A stretch of 64,000 nucleotides of DNA from Candidatus Binatia bacterium (GTDB lineage: Bacteria > Desulfobacterota > Binatia > HRBIN30): contig JAKLJW010000006.1 of the NCBI GenBank assembly GCA_023150935.1, positions 62,001 to 126,000 on the forward strand. The letters run 5' to 3'. The position numbers and the translations under genes are program-made. Positions 63,217 to 64,000 of the stretch are shown here, piece after piece. A model generated the notes under the pieces. That model was not told the DNA's origin. It made no database searches and saw only the letters and a program-made list of their open reading frames with translations. Position 1 is the first letter of the stretch. Every line of letters starts with the position of its first letter.

Positions 63217-63256
63217 TGAAGAGGCCTTCCCCTCCCGGAAGGCCTCTTCATTTTAT
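63217..63256 (+). terminator. Rho-independent terminator of the Lys-rich peptide gene
   Basis: Stem TGAAGAGGCCTTCC (63217-63230) pairs perfectly with GGAAGGCCTCTTCA (63237-63250) across a 6-base loop and is followed by TTTTAT. Upstream, GAGCC-GCAA-GGCTC (63201-63214) makes a GNRA-capped hairpin in the 3' UTR. Confidence 0.9.
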
Positions 63257-63300
63257 GCCGGGATCGCGGCCGACCCCGATCCCGATTGGTTCAAGCCGAA

Positions 63301-64000
63301 CTACGGTTCGGCGTTCGGCAGCGTGAAGTAGACGGTCGCGCCTTGCTCGACGGCGCCTTCCGCCCAGATGCGACCGCCGTGGCGATGGATTATCCGCGCC
63401 ACCGTCGCCAGGCCGATCCCGGTGCCCTCGAACTCGCTGCCGTGCAAGCGCTGGAACGCAACGAAGAGCTTGTCGGCATAGTGCATGTCGAAGCCCGCGC
63501 CGTCGTCGCGCACGAAATACACGGCCCCACCGTCCTCCCAGCGCACCCCGAATTCGATCCGGGCCGTCGGATGCTTGCTACTGTACTTCCAGGCATTGCC
63601 AAGCAGGTTCTCCAGGGCAACCCGTAACAGCCGCGCATCGCCGCGCACTTCGACGTCATCCGCAATCGCGAACGTAACCCGCCGCTCGGGATCGGAACGC
63701 TGCAACTCTCCGGCGATCCAGTGCGCCAGCCGTCCCAACTCCACGCGGGTGAGATCCAGATGGCGGTGCGACACTCGCGCCAGGGTCAGCAGGTCGTCGA
63801 TCAACTGCCCCATCCGCGCCGCGGCGCCGCGTATGCGCTGCACGTAAGCCCGCGCCTGATCGTCCAGCCTGTCGGCGTGCTCCAGCGCCAACGCCTCGGA
63901 AAAGCCGTCGACCACACGCAATGGCGCACGCAGGTCGTGCGAGACCGACGACGTGAACGCTTCCAGCTCCTTGTTGGCGGCTTCGAGTTGTGCGGTCCGT
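63301..64000 (-). CDS. Sensor histidine kinase, C-terminal part (5' cut by window edge)
   Basis: The frame is open to the end of the window (64000) and stops at 63301; ~233 residues are visible. HisKA has the H-box FTSSVSHDLRAPLRVVDGFS, with the phosphoacceptor His. HATPase_c shows LENLLGNAWKYSSKHPTARI (N box), FVRDDGAGFDMHYADKLF (G1), GTGIGLATVARIIHRHGGRI (G2), ending YFTLPNAEP. This bacteriophytochrome-type H-box is shared with many PAS/GAF-linked kinases; the sensor part is not in the window. No receiver follows. Confidence 0.92.
   Translation of the reverse strand, partial: RTAQLEAANKELEAFTSSVSHDLRAPLRVVDGFSEALALEHADRLDDQARAYVQRIRGAAARMGQLIDDLLTLARVSHRHLDLTRVELGRLAHWIAGELQRSDPERRVTFAIADDVEVRGDARLLRVALENLLGNAWKYSSKHPTARIEFGVRWEDGGAVYFVRDDGAGFDMHYADKLFVAFQRLHGSEFEGTGIGLATVARIIHRHGGRIWAEGAVEQGATVYFTLPNAEP

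Overview
The window is a gene-dense, very GC-rich stretch of a Gram-negative bacterial chromosome. It has TonB and TonB-dependent receptor genes, two TolC-type outer-membrane factors, an FkpA-like periplasmic isomerase and a lytic transglycosylase. Secreted proteins with Thr-Pro-rich tails, a DUF1566 protein with a Cys-rich N-terminal part, a B12-dependent ribonucleotide reductase and mostly single-gene housekeeping loci suggest an uncultured deltaproteobacterial-grade lineage such as Binatota. That placement is inference. No rRNA, tRNA or CRISPR array was recognised. The first gene (M20 hydrolase) and the last (histidine kinase) are cut by the window edges.

Layout. 1-13 kb: purN, infC, a TusA-like gene, a UvrD/Rep helicase, manC with a small membrane protein, a secreted Thr-Pro-rich protein, purU, a DksA-finger/BON fusion coupled to a THUMP gene, a sigma-70 factor, an FKBP isomerase and a NAPE-PLD-like hydrolase. 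13-22 kb: a metabolic block with a class IV aminotransferase, a beta-lactamase-fold esterase, an IolD-like TPP enzyme, an aldehyde dehydrogenase, an IlvD/Edd dehydratase and a Gfo/Idh/MocA oxidoreductase, then a stand-alone NFACT-R protein. 22-31 kb: a minus-strand run of two TolC-like genes, corA, a MacA-like adaptor, a MacB-like ATPase and permease, and an SDR. 31-37 kb: citrate synthase, RlmI-like methyltransferase, radC, a four-helix-bundle gene between inverted octamer arrays, an alpha/beta hydrolase, a divergent DprA-like gene, a truncated Y1 transposase and a cupin. 37-54 kb: aldehyde dehydrogenase, MFS transporter, hybrid histidine kinase, DUF72 gene, a BrnT/BrnA toxin-antitoxin pair between 166-bp direct repeats, a DUF1566 protein, an outer-membrane-factor relic, purC, a DciA-like gene, nrdJ, a TetR regulator, a lytic transglycosylase and a HAD phosphatase. 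54-64 kb: a His-rich protein, TonB-dependent receptor and TonB (probable metal uptake), ftsB and eno divergent, a lemA/M48/zf-TFIIB operon, and a 27-residue Lys-rich protein with its own promoter and terminator.

The most unusual signal is a set of short-repeat structures with inverted halves, often lying at or next to stop codons: 17174-17283, 26322-26401, 34123-34738 and 35593-35661. The largest encloses a four-helix-bundle (23S rRNA intervening-sequence type) gene between nine GGTCTTGG units and twelve complementary units. A second cassette-like locus is the BrnT/BrnA pair between two 166-bp repeats about 98% identical, each with its own imperfect inverted repeat. Together with the truncated Y1 transposase, these mark 33-47 kb as the accessory, mobile-element-touched part of the window.
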